NCBI GenBank assembly: GCA_025965755.1
Contig: JAOPWI010000086.1
Span: 1-20,545 of the forward strand
Reading direction: 5' to 3'
DNA from: Frankiales bacterium
GTDB taxonomy: Bacteria; Actinomycetota; Actinomycetes; Mycobacteriales; SCTD01
DNA: 20,545 bases
A program made the position numbers and the translations under genes. Shown one piece after another: positions 7,399-14,944 of this stretch. The notes below the pieces were generated by a model that made no database searches, was not told the DNA's origin, and saw nothing but the letters and a program-made list of their open reading frames with translations. The stretch's first letter is position 1. Every line of letters begins with the position of its first letter.

Positions 7399-8481
7399 TC
7401 AGCTGCCGGTGGTGAGACCCCTGGACAGACGCGGCCACAGGGCCTCGGTCGGCGCCGCGGCCAGCTGGCGCCCCAGCTGGCCGCTCCAGTACTGCTCGCT
7501 GCCGAACTCGTCCCTCCAGGACCACAGCCGGCGGCTCAGCTGGCCGAGCTCGTACTCCTTGGTCATGCCGATCGCCCCGTGCGCCTGGTGCGCGGCCGCC
7601 GTGGCGATGTTGGCCGCCTCTCCGGCGACGATCTTGGCCGCGGCCGCGTCGAAGCTGTCCAGCGCGGGCCGGGCGTTCTCGGCCGCCACCGTCACGGCCA
7701 TGGTCGCCGCCTGCGTCTGCTCGGCGATCCGGACCAGGTGGTGCTGCACGGCCTGGAAACGCGCGATCGGCCTGCCGAACTGATGGCGCTCGCCGGTGTA
7801 GCGGACGGTGAGGTCCGCGACGCGGGCGAGTGCGCCGGACATCAAGGCGGCCCGGGCGAGCGCTCCACGCAGCATCATGGCCGCAGGAGTGACCTCCGCC
7901 GGGGCGACGGCCACGGCATCGTCTCCGGGGGCCACGTCGTCCAGGTGCACCGTGTCGCGCGGCTCACCGGCGAGGTTGCGGCCCGGCTCGAGCCTCGCGT
8001 CCTGCGGCCGGACCGCGACCACGAAGTGCTCGTCGCCCCGCCTGGCGATCACGACGACGCGGTCGCTGCTGCTGGCCCAGGGCACCCGGTGCAGCCGCCC
8101 GCGCAACCGCCATGAGCCGGGGGCTCCGGTGAGCTCGACCGTGTCGTCGCGATGCCCGACCGCGACCGTCGCGGGTCCAGCCGGAAGCGGAAGGCCGGCG
8201 CTGGACAGCGCCCAGCCCGCCAGCAGGCCGGTCTCGGCCAGGGGTACGGGGGCCGCGAACCGTCCTGCCGCCTGCAGCAGCGCGCAGGCGTCGGCCACCT
8301 CGCCGCCCGAGCCTCCGCGCTCCTCCGGAACCGAGATCCAGGGAAAGCCGGCTTCCGACAGTGCCTGCCAGAGCGGACCGGGCCAGCCGGTCTCCTCCGC
8401 GGCCCGCACGACATCGGGCGGGCAGAGATCGGTGAACAGCGAGATGGCGGCTCCGGACAGCATGGTGCGCTCGTCGTTCAT
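7399..8481 (-). CDS. Acyl-CoA dehydrogenase family subunit, likely non-catalytic partner
   Basis: The 360-residue protein has the acyl-CoA dehydrogenase fold but a degenerate middle domain. The C-terminal FAD-contact motif is well kept: YTGERHQFGRPIARFQAVQHHL (228-249), then HQAHGAIGMTKEYELGQLSRR (298-318). It lacks the SEPxxGSD-type flavin/substrate loop and has no glutamate where the neighbouring subunit carries YERSG (here RAALMSGALARV, 210-221). In actinobacteria such proteins form alpha2-beta2 enzymes with an adjacent catalytic subunit, as in the cholesterol side-chain enzymes ChsE1-ChsE2 and ChsE4-ChsE5, the partner supplying part of the FAD site. The ATG overlaps the stop of the upstream dehydrogenase gene (ATGA, 8478-8481), which favours 1:1 synthesis. 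The long open frame upstream of this ATG is a shadow of that gene. Confidence 0.85.
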   Translation of the reverse strand: MNDERTMLSGAAISLFTDLCPPDVVRAAEETGWPGPLWQALSEAGFPWISVPEERGGSGGEVADACALLQAAGRFAAPVPLAETGLLAGWALSSAGLPLPAGPATVAVGHRDDTVELTGAPGSWRLRGRLHRVPWASSSDRVVVIARRGDEHFVVAVRPQDARLEPGRNLAGEPRDTVHLDDVAPGDDAVAVAPAEVTPAAMMLRGALARAALMSGALARVADLTVRYTGERHQFGRPIARFQAVQHHLVRIAEQTQAATMAVTVAAENARPALDSFDAAAAKIVAGEAANIATAAAHQAHGAIGMTKEYELGQLSRRLWSWRDEFGSEQYWSGQLGRQLAAAPTEALWPRLSRGLTTGS

Positions 8482-9614
8482 CGGTTCAGGCCCTTCGCAG
8501 CGACGGAACGGAGCACTTCGGTGGTGCCACCCCGGAGGGTGAAGGCAGGGCCGGTGAGGACCGCCTCGGCCAGCAGCTGCGTGAACAGCGATCCCCGGCC
8601 CGGGTCCAGCTCGCTGTCGGCGACCGACCGCAGCAGGGTGATCGATTCCTGCTCGAAGACGGTGCCGAGATCCTTGACCAGAGCCGACTCGATCGCCGGT
8701 GCACGCTTGGCGTCGATGAGGCGGGCGACCGACAAGGACAGCTGGCGGATCGTCCAGAACCGGGCCGCCAGGTATCCGACCGCCCGCGCCCGCGCGTCGT
8801 CCAGGGGCTGGTCGGCCATCTCGCGCAGGAACTCGCGGTAGACGTTGAAGGTGCTCAGGTAGCGGTCCGGGCCGGATCGCTCGTAGGCCAGCTCGGACGT
8901 CACCTGGCGCCAGCCGGAGCCGATCTCCCCGAGCACCATGTCGTCGGGAACGAACACGTCCTCGAGCACCACTTCGTTGAAGTGGTGAGAACCATCGAGG
9001 TAGGGGATCGGGGAGATCCTGACCCCCGGGGACGACAGGTCGACGATCAGCTGGCTGAGCCCGGCATGACGGTCCCCCTCGGCAGGCGAGGTGCGGCACA
9101 GCACGACGAAGTAGTGGTTGAGGTGGGCGCCGCTGGTCCAGATCTTCGTCCCGCTGACCGACCATCCTCCGTCGACCCTCGTCGCCGCGGTGCGCACCGA
9201 AGCGAGGTCCGAGCCGGAGTCCGGCTCGCTCATTCCGAGCGAGAACCAGCACTCCCCCGCACAGATCGGGCCCAGAAAGCGCTGGCGTTGCTGCTCCGTG
9301 CCGTAGTGCAGCAGGGTCGGACCGGTCTGCCGGTCGGCCACGAAGTGGGCCCCCAGCGGAGCCCCGGCCGCGAGCAGCTCCTCGGTGACGATGAAGCGGT
9401 CCACCGCGGTGCGGCCGCCTCCGCCGTACTCCGGCGGGATGGCCATCCCCACCCACCCGCGGGCGGCCAGCTTGCGCGAGAACGCGGGGTCGTGGCCGGC
9501 AGCCATGCCGAGTCCAGGGCGGAAGTCCGGCGGCAGCTCGCTGGCCAGGAACTCGCGGACCTCGGACCGCAGTTGCCGCTCCGTGTCGGACAGAGAGGTG
9601 GGAGCGAAGTTCAT
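8478..9614 (-). CDS. Acyl-CoA dehydrogenase, likely catalytic subunit
   Basis: This 378-residue FAD enzyme should desaturate an acyl-CoA at the alpha-beta bond. It has the N-terminal helical domain (PEYGGGGRTAVD, 61-72), the flavin/substrate loop SEPDSGSDLA (129-138), IWTSGA (158-163), and the C-terminal segment LRGGTTEVLRS in place of the YEGT of medium-chain enzymes. With no Glu in that late position, Glu245 in ELAYERSGPD is the likely base, as in isovaleryl-CoA and long-chain dehydrogenases where the glutamate lies on the earlier helix; this is inferred by alignment. The ATG overlaps the stop of the CoA-transferase (ATGA, 9611-9614) and has GGAAGGGA just upstream. The following gene is the probable partner subunit. 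Electron acceptor (ETF) genes are not in the window. The preferred acyl group is unknown. Confidence 0.88.
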   Translation of the reverse strand: MNFAPTSLSDTERQLRSEVREFLASELPPDFRPGLGMAAGHDPAFSRKLAARGWVGMAIPPEYGGGGRTAVDRFIVTEELLAAGAPLGAHFVADRQTGPTLLHYGTEQQRQRFLGPICAGECWFSLGMSEPDSGSDLASVRTAATRVDGGWSVSGTKIWTSGAHLNHYFVVLCRTSPAEGDRHAGLSQLIVDLSSPGVRISPIPYLDGSHHFNEVVLEDVFVPDDMVLGEIGSGWRQVTSELAYERSGPDRYLSTFNVYREFLREMADQPLDDARARAVGYLAARFWTIRQLSLSVARLIDAKRAPAIESALVKDLGTVFEQESITLLRSVADSELDPGRGSLFTQLLAEAVLTGPAFTLRGGTTEVLRSVAAKGLNR

Positions 9615-10918
9615 GAGTCCCTTCCAGGGTTCCCGGGCACCTCGGTCGGGGTGCCGGCAGGTTTCGACGGTGCAGGCCCAGCGAAGACCGCGTTTGCGTC
9701 CAGCAGGCCGGCGATCTCGCCCTCGGTGAAGCCGAGCTCGGCGAGAATCGGAGCTGTGTGTCGGGCGAAGGGCGGCGACGCCGCGGAGGCACGCAACGGG
9801 GTGGCGCTCATGCTCATCGGGACACCGAAGCCCCGATAGCGTCCGACCGTCTCGTGCTCGTAGTCGGCGACGAGCCCCTCAGCCTCGATGTGCGGGTCGA
9901 ACAGCATCTCCTCCAGATGCCTCACCTCGGCGACGGGCACGTCCCTGACTCGCAGCAGCTCGACCCACTCCGCGCTCGTGCGCGTCATCAGCACGTCGGC
10001 CAGCTGCGTTCCGAACTCCTCGGGCGCACGGTCGGCGAGGGTGCCGTCCAGGCCCGTCGCCTCGGCCAGGCGGTGCCGGGCCAGCGGGCTGCCGGCGCCG
10101 AGTGCGACGCTGCCGTCCGAGGTGCGGAAGACCCGGTAGTGAGCGGTGTGCGTCGGGGCGTCCGGCCGCATGCTGCGCCGTACCTCCTCGATGGCCGCGT
10201 GGTCGGCGCCCTGACGGCGCAGCTCGGGCAACTGCTTGGCCACGAACTCGTGGCGCCAGTCGTCCGCGCCGTACACGTGCGACAGCGAGTTGTTCTGGAG
10301 GGCGAGGGCGGTACCCAGCAACGACGCGTCGATCCGCTGGCCGACCCCGGTGCGCTCGCGCACGTAGAGCGCGGCCGCCACGCCGCCGAACAGGAGCAGC
10401 GCCGTGGCGTAGTCCGCCAGCTGGACCTCGCTGTGCTGGGCCAGGCCGTCCCGCTCTGCCGCCAGCGAGGTCATCAACCCCGACCGGGCCTGCACGACGA
10501 CGTCCATGCCAGGCAGAGGGGCCTCCGGCCCGACCCGCCCGAACGCGGTCACGGCCCCGTAGATCACCCGGGGGTTGATGCGCGCGACGGTGTCGTAGTC
10601 CAGGCCGCGACGCCGCACGGCCGAGGGGCTCAGGTTGACCAGCAGGACGTCCGCGGTCTCGATGAGCCGGTGGATGACCTGCTGCGCACCGGGATGCGCC
10701 AGGTCGATGGCGATGCTCTCCTTGCCGCGGTTCTTGATGAGGAACTGGCGCGTCTCGCCCGGCGCGAGCTGCGCGGGACCGGACCGGTAGGAATCCCCGG
10801 TCGGCGGCTCCACCTTGATCACCCGGGCGCCGGCGTCGGCCATGAGCTGGCTGCAGAACGGCACGACCACGAACTGGCCGAACTCGACGACGGTCAGTCC
10901 GTCGAAGGGCCCGCTCAT
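9611..10918 (-). CDS. Family III CoA-transferase (CaiB/BaiF)
   Basis: The 435-residue protein moves CoA from an acyl-CoA donor to a free carboxylic acid without using ATP. The N-terminus (DGLTVVEFGQFVVVPFCSQLMADAGARVIKVEPP) is the typical CoA-binding start of the family. Asp169 in VQLADYATALLL coincides in position with the catalytic aspartate of formyl-CoA transferase (Asp169), which carries the acyl-anhydride and CoA-thioester intermediates. FLIKNRGKESIAIDL (59-73) is another landmark. Length is normal for the family. The ATG has GGGGGAG close upstream and overlaps the stop of the last ABC ATPase (ATGA, 10915-10918), so importer and activating enzyme are translationally joined. This placement suggests it activates the imported acid, with the CoA donor possibly a downstream product. 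Acceptor and donor are not known. Confidence 0.9.
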   Translation of the reverse strand: MSGPFDGLTVVEFGQFVVVPFCSQLMADAGARVIKVEPPTGDSYRSGPAQLAPGETRQFLIKNRGKESIAIDLAHPGAQQVIHRLIETADVLLVNLSPSAVRRRGLDYDTVARINPRVIYGAVTAFGRVGPEAPLPGMDVVVQARSGLMTSLAAERDGLAQHSEVQLADYATALLLFGGVAAALYVRERTGVGQRIDASLLGTALALQNNSLSHVYGADDWRHEFVAKQLPELRRQGADHAAIEEVRRSMRPDAPTHTAHYRVFRTSDGSVALGAGSPLARHRLAEATGLDGTLADRAPEEFGTQLADVLMTRTSAEWVELLRVRDVPVAEVRHLEEMLFDPHIEAEGLVADYEHETVGRYRGFGVPMSMSATPLRASAASPPFARHTAPILAELGFTEGEIAGLLDANAVFAGPAPSKPAGTPTEVPGNPGRDS

Positions 10919-12021
10919 GACGTCTCCCCCATCGGCACGGTGCTCTCCGAGACGGGGAGCAGGCTGGGAAGCTGCTGGTCGCTGGTCACGACGGCGGGAC
11001 GGCGAGTCGGGTGGGGCAGCTCGACGAGCGTCCGTCCCCGCAGCTCGGGTCCCGAGGTCTGCAGATGGCACGCCGTGGTGCCCCCGCCGTCGAGGGGCGT
11101 CATCTCCGGCATCACCTCGCGGCAGACGTCCATGACGTACGCGCAACGCGTGTGGAACGGGCAGCCGGACGGCGGGTTCGACGGATCGGGCAGGTCGCCC
11201 TTGAGCAGGATGCGGTCCACGTTGCGCCGGGTGGGGTCGGCCACCGGAATGGCGGAGAGCAGGGCCTGCGTGTACGGGTGGCCGGGGGCGGTGTAGACGC
11301 GCTCTGTCGGACCCACCTCCACGATGTGGCCGAGGTACATGACCGCGACCCGGTGCGAGATGTGGCGCACGACCGCGAGATCGTGGGCGATGAACAGATA
11401 GGACAGGCCCAGCTGCTCCCGCAGGTCCTCGAGCAGGTTGATGACCTGGTTCTGCGTCGACACGTCCAGGGCGGAGACCGCCTCGTCGCAGACGATGAGC
11501 TTGGGGTTCAGCGCCAGGGCCCGTGCGATGGCGACCCGTTGCCGCTGGCCGCCGGAGAACTCGTAGGGGTAGCGATCCGCGTGGCTCGGCCGCAGCCCCA
11601 CCAGGTCCAGCAGCTCCTCGACCCGCGCCCGGGCGGCCTTCCCGGAAGCGACTCCGTGCACCCGCAGCGGCTCGGCGATGCTCGCGCCGACCGGCGCGGA
11701 CGGGTCCAGGGAGGAGTAGGGATCCTGAAAGACCATCTGCATCTGGCGGCGCAGCGCCCGAAGCTGCGCACCGCGAAGGCCGGTCACGTTCCGGCCGTTG
11801 ACGCTCACCTTTCCCGACTCGACCGGGACCAGCTGGAGCAGCGCACGGCCGGTCGTCGACTTACCCGAGCCCGACTCACCGACCAGGCCCAGCGTCTCCC
11901 CGCTTCCGATCTGGAAGCTGACGTCGTTGACGGCGCGGACGACATCTCCCCGTCCGAACCGGCCCTTGCTCTTGAAGCTGACGAACAGGTTCTCGACCGT
12001 GACCAGGGACGTGTCGGTCAT
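10915..12021 (-). CDS. ABC importer ATPase, OppF/DppF type
   Basis: This 368-residue cytoplasmic ATPase powers the adjacent importer. It has Walker A GESGSGKST (48-56), the Q-loop region MVFQDPYSSLDP (97-108), signature FSGGQRQR (155-162), Walker B LIVCDEAVSALD (175-186) and the H-loop His213. The C-terminal oligopeptide-transporter extension follows, with Cys residues in GCPFHTRC, DVC and ACH. Such Cys sets hold an iron-sulphur cluster in some Dpp/Opp ATPases; whether this one does is open. About 40 further residues after it are Pro/Ser-rich and not family-typical. The ATG overlaps the stop of the partner ATPase (ATGA, 12018-12021), preceded by a GGGGGG-containing ribosome site. Despite the peptide-transporter family name, the context points to an organic acid substrate. 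Confidence 0.9.
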   Translation of the reverse strand: MTDTSLVTVENLFVSFKSKGRFGRGDVVRAVNDVSFQIGSGETLGLVGESGSGKSTTGRALLQLVPVESGKVSVNGRNVTGLRGAQLRALRRQMQMVFQDPYSSLDPSAPVGASIAEPLRVHGVASGKAARARVEELLDLVGLRPSHADRYPYEFSGGQRQRVAIARALALNPKLIVCDEAVSALDVSTQNQVINLLEDLREQLGLSYLFIAHDLAVVRHISHRVAVMYLGHIVEVGPTERVYTAPGHPYTQALLSAIPVADPTRRNVDRILLKGDLPDPSNPPSGCPFHTRCAYVMDVCREVMPEMTPLDGGGTTACHLQTSGPELRGRTLVELPHPTRRPAVVTSDQQLPSLLPVSESTVPMGETS

Positions 12022-13055
12022 CTCACCCCCCGCAGTTCCAGCTCGGCGGTCCGCACGCAGCGGCTGTGCCTGTCGTCGCCCACCGCCAGGAGGGGGATCG
12101 GACGCTCGGTGCACTTCTGCTCCGTGTAGGGGCATCGCGGGTGGAACCGGCAGCCCGCAGGCATGTTCCAGGGCTCCGGTGTACGCCCCGGAATGGAGGC
12201 GAGACGGCCGCTTGCGGCGCCCACCTGGGGCATGGCCAGCAGCAGCCCCTCGGTGTAGGGCATCCGTGGCTCGTCGAAGAGCGGCCCGACGGGTGAGCGC
12301 TCGACCACCTGGCCGGCATACATGACGACGACGCGGTCGCACACCTCGGCGACGACGCCGAGGTCATGCGTGATCAGCAGCACGCCCATGCCGATGGTGT
12401 CGCGCATGGACGACAGCAGCTCCAGGATCTGCGCCTGGATCGTCACGTCCAGGGCCGTCGTCGGCTCGTCGGCGATGAGGATCTTCGGCTCACACGTGAG
12501 CGCCATGGCGATCATGACGCGCTGCCGCATGCCGCCGGAGAACTCGTGCGGATAGGCCTCCACGCGCTTGGTCGCGTTGGGAATGCCGACCAGCTCGAGC
12601 ACCTCGACGGCCCGCGCGGTGGCGGCCCGCCGGCTTCCGCCGCGGTGGCGCCGGAACGTCTCCGAGATCTGGTCTCCCACGGTGAACGCCGGATTGAGGC
12701 TGGTCATGGGCTCCTGGAAGATCATGGCGATGTCGTTGCCACGGATGTCCCGCAGCTGTCGCTCGGACATGCCGGTCAGGTTCCGTCCTTCGAACCTGAC
12801 GGAACCGCCCGCCAGCCGACCGGGCGGGCTGGGGACGAGGCCCAGAATCGACAGACCCGTCACCGTCTTGCCGGAGCCGGACTCGCCGACCAGGCCGACG
12901 ATCTCGCCCTGCCCGACGTGAAAGGACACGTCGGCGACGACGTTGGCCCAGCCGTGGTCGGTGGCGAAGTCGACGCTGAGACCGTCTACCTCGAGCAGCC
13001 CGCTCTCTCCTGCCCGGTCAGCCGTGGGCACGGCCGCTGTCGCTGTGCGTCTCAT
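12018..13055 (-). CDS. ABC importer ATPase, OppD/DppD type
   Basis: The 345-residue protein is the second nucleotide-binding subunit. Walker A is GESGSGKT (57-64), the Q-loop region MIFQEPMTSLNP (111-122), signature FSGGMRQR (172-179), Walker B ILIADEPTTALD (192-203), and the H-loop His is 230. MTSLNP and FSGGMRQR are characteristic of the D-type subunit, whereas the neighbour has YSSLDP and FSGGQRQR of the F-type, so the two form the expected heterodimer. The C-terminal extension has GCRFHPRCPYTEQKC and a later RC, a four-Cys set like the iron-sulphur site described in mycobacterial OppD. The ATG starts one base after the permease stop. Confidence 0.9.
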   Translation of the reverse strand: MRRTATAAVPTADRAGESGLLEVDGLSVDFATDHGWANVVADVSFHVGQGEIVGLVGESGSGKTVTGLSILGLVPSPPGRLAGGSVRFEGRNLTGMSERQLRDIRGNDIAMIFQEPMTSLNPAFTVGDQISETFRRHRGGSRRAATARAVEVLELVGIPNATKRVEAYPHEFSGGMRQRVMIAMALTCEPKILIADEPTTALDVTIQAQILELLSSMRDTIGMGVLLITHDLGVVAEVCDRVVVMYAGQVVERSPVGPLFDEPRMPYTEGLLLAMPQVGAASGRLASIPGRTPEPWNMPAGCRFHPRCPYTEQKCTERPIPLLAVGDDRHSRCVRTAELELRGVR

Positions 13056-13056
13056 G

Positions 13057-13923
13057 TCAGCTTCCCTTCCGGATCTCTCGGCCCATGGCGTCGCGGAGAC
13101 CGTCGCCGATGAGGTTGAAGGACAGCGTGGCCAGGGCGATCGACAGGCCGGGCCACCAGACCAGGGCCGGCGTGCTGCGGATGTCCTCGAAACCGCGGCC
13201 GAGCATGTTCCCCCAACTTGCCGTGGGGGGCACCACGCCCAGACCGAGCAGGCTCAGTGCGGCCTCGGCCAGCAACGCTGCGGCGAGCATCAGCGAGATC
13301 TGCACCAGCAGCGGGGAGAGGATGTTGGGCAGCACCCGCCGCAAGATGACGTCGTAGGACGGCGTGCCGATGCTGACGGACGCTTCGATGTAGGTCTCCG
13401 CCCGGACGGCGAGCGTGGCGCTGCGCACCACCCGGAAGAGTCGGGGCGCGTAGACGATGCCCAGCGCGATCATGGCGTTGGTGAGCCCCGGGCCGGTCGC
13501 GGCGATGATGGCAATGGCCAGGATGATCGCCGGAAAGGTCATCAGAACATCGGCAGCCCGGCCCAGCGCCCAGTCCACGGCGCCACCGAAGTAGCCGGCG
13601 ATCAGGCCCAGCGGCACGCCGAGCACGGCCGCGATGCTGACTGCGGTGAGCGCGGCGAACAGCGACACGCGTCCGGCGAACAGCAACCGGCTCAAGGTGT
13701 CGCGGCCCAGCGAGTCGGTCCCCATCCAGTGGTCGACGCTGGGACCGGCGAGCCTGTTGCGGACGTCGATGGCCTCAGGGGCGTACGGGGCCAGCCAGGG
13801 CGCCAGCGCCGAGGACAGGACGAGCACGCTGAGCACGACGAGTGCGACGACGGACAGCCGGTTGCCCCTGAAGCGGCGGACGAAGCGGCGCAGTCCCGGG
13901 GAGCCGAGCGTACGGGCCGTCAC
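13057..13923 (-). CDS. ABC importer permease, OppC/DppC type
   Basis: This 288-residue membrane protein has an N-terminal cytoplasmic stretch, a first helix at about 24-44, a periplasm-side HWMGTDSLGRDTLSRLLFAGR motif (66-86) diagnostic of the DppC/OppC family, and five further helices. The EAA-type coupling loop is near ETYIEASVSIGTPSYDVILRRVLPNI, where the ATPase docks. It pairs with the DppB-type permease encoded just upstream. The GTG start overlaps that gene's stop (GTGA, 13920-13923). Confidence 0.9.
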   Translation of the reverse strand: MTARTLGSPGLRRFVRRFRGNRLSVVALVVLSVLVLSSALAPWLAPYAPEAIDVRNRLAGPSVDHWMGTDSLGRDTLSRLLFAGRVSLFAALTAVSIAAVLGVPLGLIAGYFGGAVDWALGRAADVLMTFPAIILAIAIIAATGPGLTNAMIALGIVYAPRLFRVVRSATLAVRAETYIEASVSIGTPSYDVILRRVLPNILSPLLVQISLMLAAALLAEAALSLLGLGVVPPTASWGNMLGRGFEDIRSTPALVWWPGLSIALATLSFNLIGDGLRDAMGREIRKGS

Positions 13924-14864
13924 GACTGCCGGATCCGCGGGTTGAAGTAGCCGTACGAGACGTCGACCAGAATATTGATCATGAGCACCATCACGGCGCT
14001 CACCAGGACGACGCCCTGAACGACCGGGAAGTCCCGAGCGAACACAGCCTGGTAGGCCAGTTGACCGATGCCTGGCAGCGCGAACAGCTGCTCGATCACG
14101 ACGGTCCCTCCGATCAGACGGTTGGCCTCGATCCCGAAGACGGTGACCACAGGCAGGGCGGCGTTCTTGAGCGCGTGCTTGCCGACCACGCGGACGGGAC
14201 TCAGCCCCTTGGCCTTGGCGGTGCGGACGTAGTCCTCGCTCATGACGGTGGCGACGGAGGCCCGCGTCTGGCGGGCAATCACGGCGGCCGGCGCCAGCGC
14301 GAGCGCCGTGGCGGGGATGATCAGGTGCTGCAGCCAGCTCACCGGATCACTGGTGAGCGGTATGTAGCCCACCGCGGGCAGCAGGGTGTTGTCGATGGCG
14401 AGGAACAGGACGAGGATCATGCCGACCCAGAAGTAGGGGACGGCCACACCGACGCTGGCGGTCACGGTCGCGACCCGGTCGATCCAGGTGCCGGGTCGCA
14501 GTCCCGCGACCGAGCCGACCGTGATGCCGAGCACGATGGCCAGCAGCAGGGCCAGACCGGCCAGCGACAGCGTCGCCGGCAGCCGGGCGCTGATGGAGGA
14601 CCACACCGTCTGGCTGGTGAACAGGGAGTCACCGAGATCGCCCTGCAGGACGCCGCTGAGCCAGTTCCAGTACTGCACGAGGTAGGGATCGTTGAGGCCC
14701 AGCCGCTCGCGCACCGCGGCGATCTGCGCGGGGTCTGGGTCGGGCCCGGCCAGGGCGACGGCTGCGTCGCCGGGCACGAGCACGATGAGGCTGAAGACGA
14801 GAAAGCTGACGACGCCGAGGAGCGGAATGCTCACGAGAACTCGACGGAGGAACAGACCGAGCAC
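13920..14864 (-). CDS. ABC importer permease, OppB/DppB type
   Basis: The 314-residue protein opens with LFLRRVLVSIPLLGVVSFLVFSLIVLVPGD, the usual first helix of DppB-type permeases, followed by an external helical segment (ERLGLNDPYLVQYWNWL) and five more helices. The coupling loop contains EDYVRTAKAKGLSPVRVVGKHALKNA, a close match to the family EAA motif (YVRTARAKGL). It ends with VDVSYGYFNPRIR, again typical. The GTG start is supported by GGGAG about 6 nt upstream. An 80-nt gap containing a strong hairpin separates it from the binding-protein gene upstream, a normal place for expression of the abundant binding protein to be uncoupled from the rest. Confidence 0.9.
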   Translation of the reverse strand: MLGLFLRRVLVSIPLLGVVSFLVFSLIVLVPGDAAVALAGPDPDPAQIAAVRERLGLNDPYLVQYWNWLSGVLQGDLGDSLFTSQTVWSSISARLPATLSLAGLALLLAIVLGITVGSVAGLRPGTWIDRVATVTASVGVAVPYFWVGMILVLFLAIDNTLLPAVGYIPLTSDPVSWLQHLIIPATALALAPAAVIARQTRASVATVMSEDYVRTAKAKGLSPVRVVGKHALKNAALPVVTVFGIEANRLIGGTVVIEQLFALPGIGQLAYQAVFARDFPVVQGVVLVSAVMVLMINILVDVSYGYFNPRIRQS

Positions 14865-14904
14865 GTTCGCTCCCGGAGGGTGAGGGCGGTGCGGGGCGTG
14901 TGGG

Positions 14905-14938
14905 GCGGCGGGGACCGGTCACTGCCGGCCCCCGCCGC
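14905..14938 (-). promoter_or_regulatory. Intercistronic stem-loop after the binding-protein gene
   Basis: In the minus-strand RNA, GCGGCGGGGGCCGG pairs with CCGGUCCCCGCCGC over 14 positions, one a G-U wobble, around a 6-nt loop (CAGUGA). It begins 6 nt after the stop of the binding-protein gene and has no U-tract. It could protect the upstream message from 3' exonuclease or act as a partial terminator, either of which raises the binding protein relative to the permeases. Confidence 0.6.
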
Positions 14939-14944
14939 TCGGAC

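Noticed and set aside
8482..9792. In-frame upstream extension of the second dehydrogenase gene
   Set aside because: The extension overlaps the first dehydrogenase gene in another frame and has low-quality composition; the ATG at 8481 gives the normal family N-terminus and an ATGA overlap.
12022..12342. In-frame N-terminal extension of the F-type ATPase
   Set aside because: It runs antisense-like through the C-terminal part of the D-type ATPase in another frame. The ATG at 12021 begins just before the conserved first strand.
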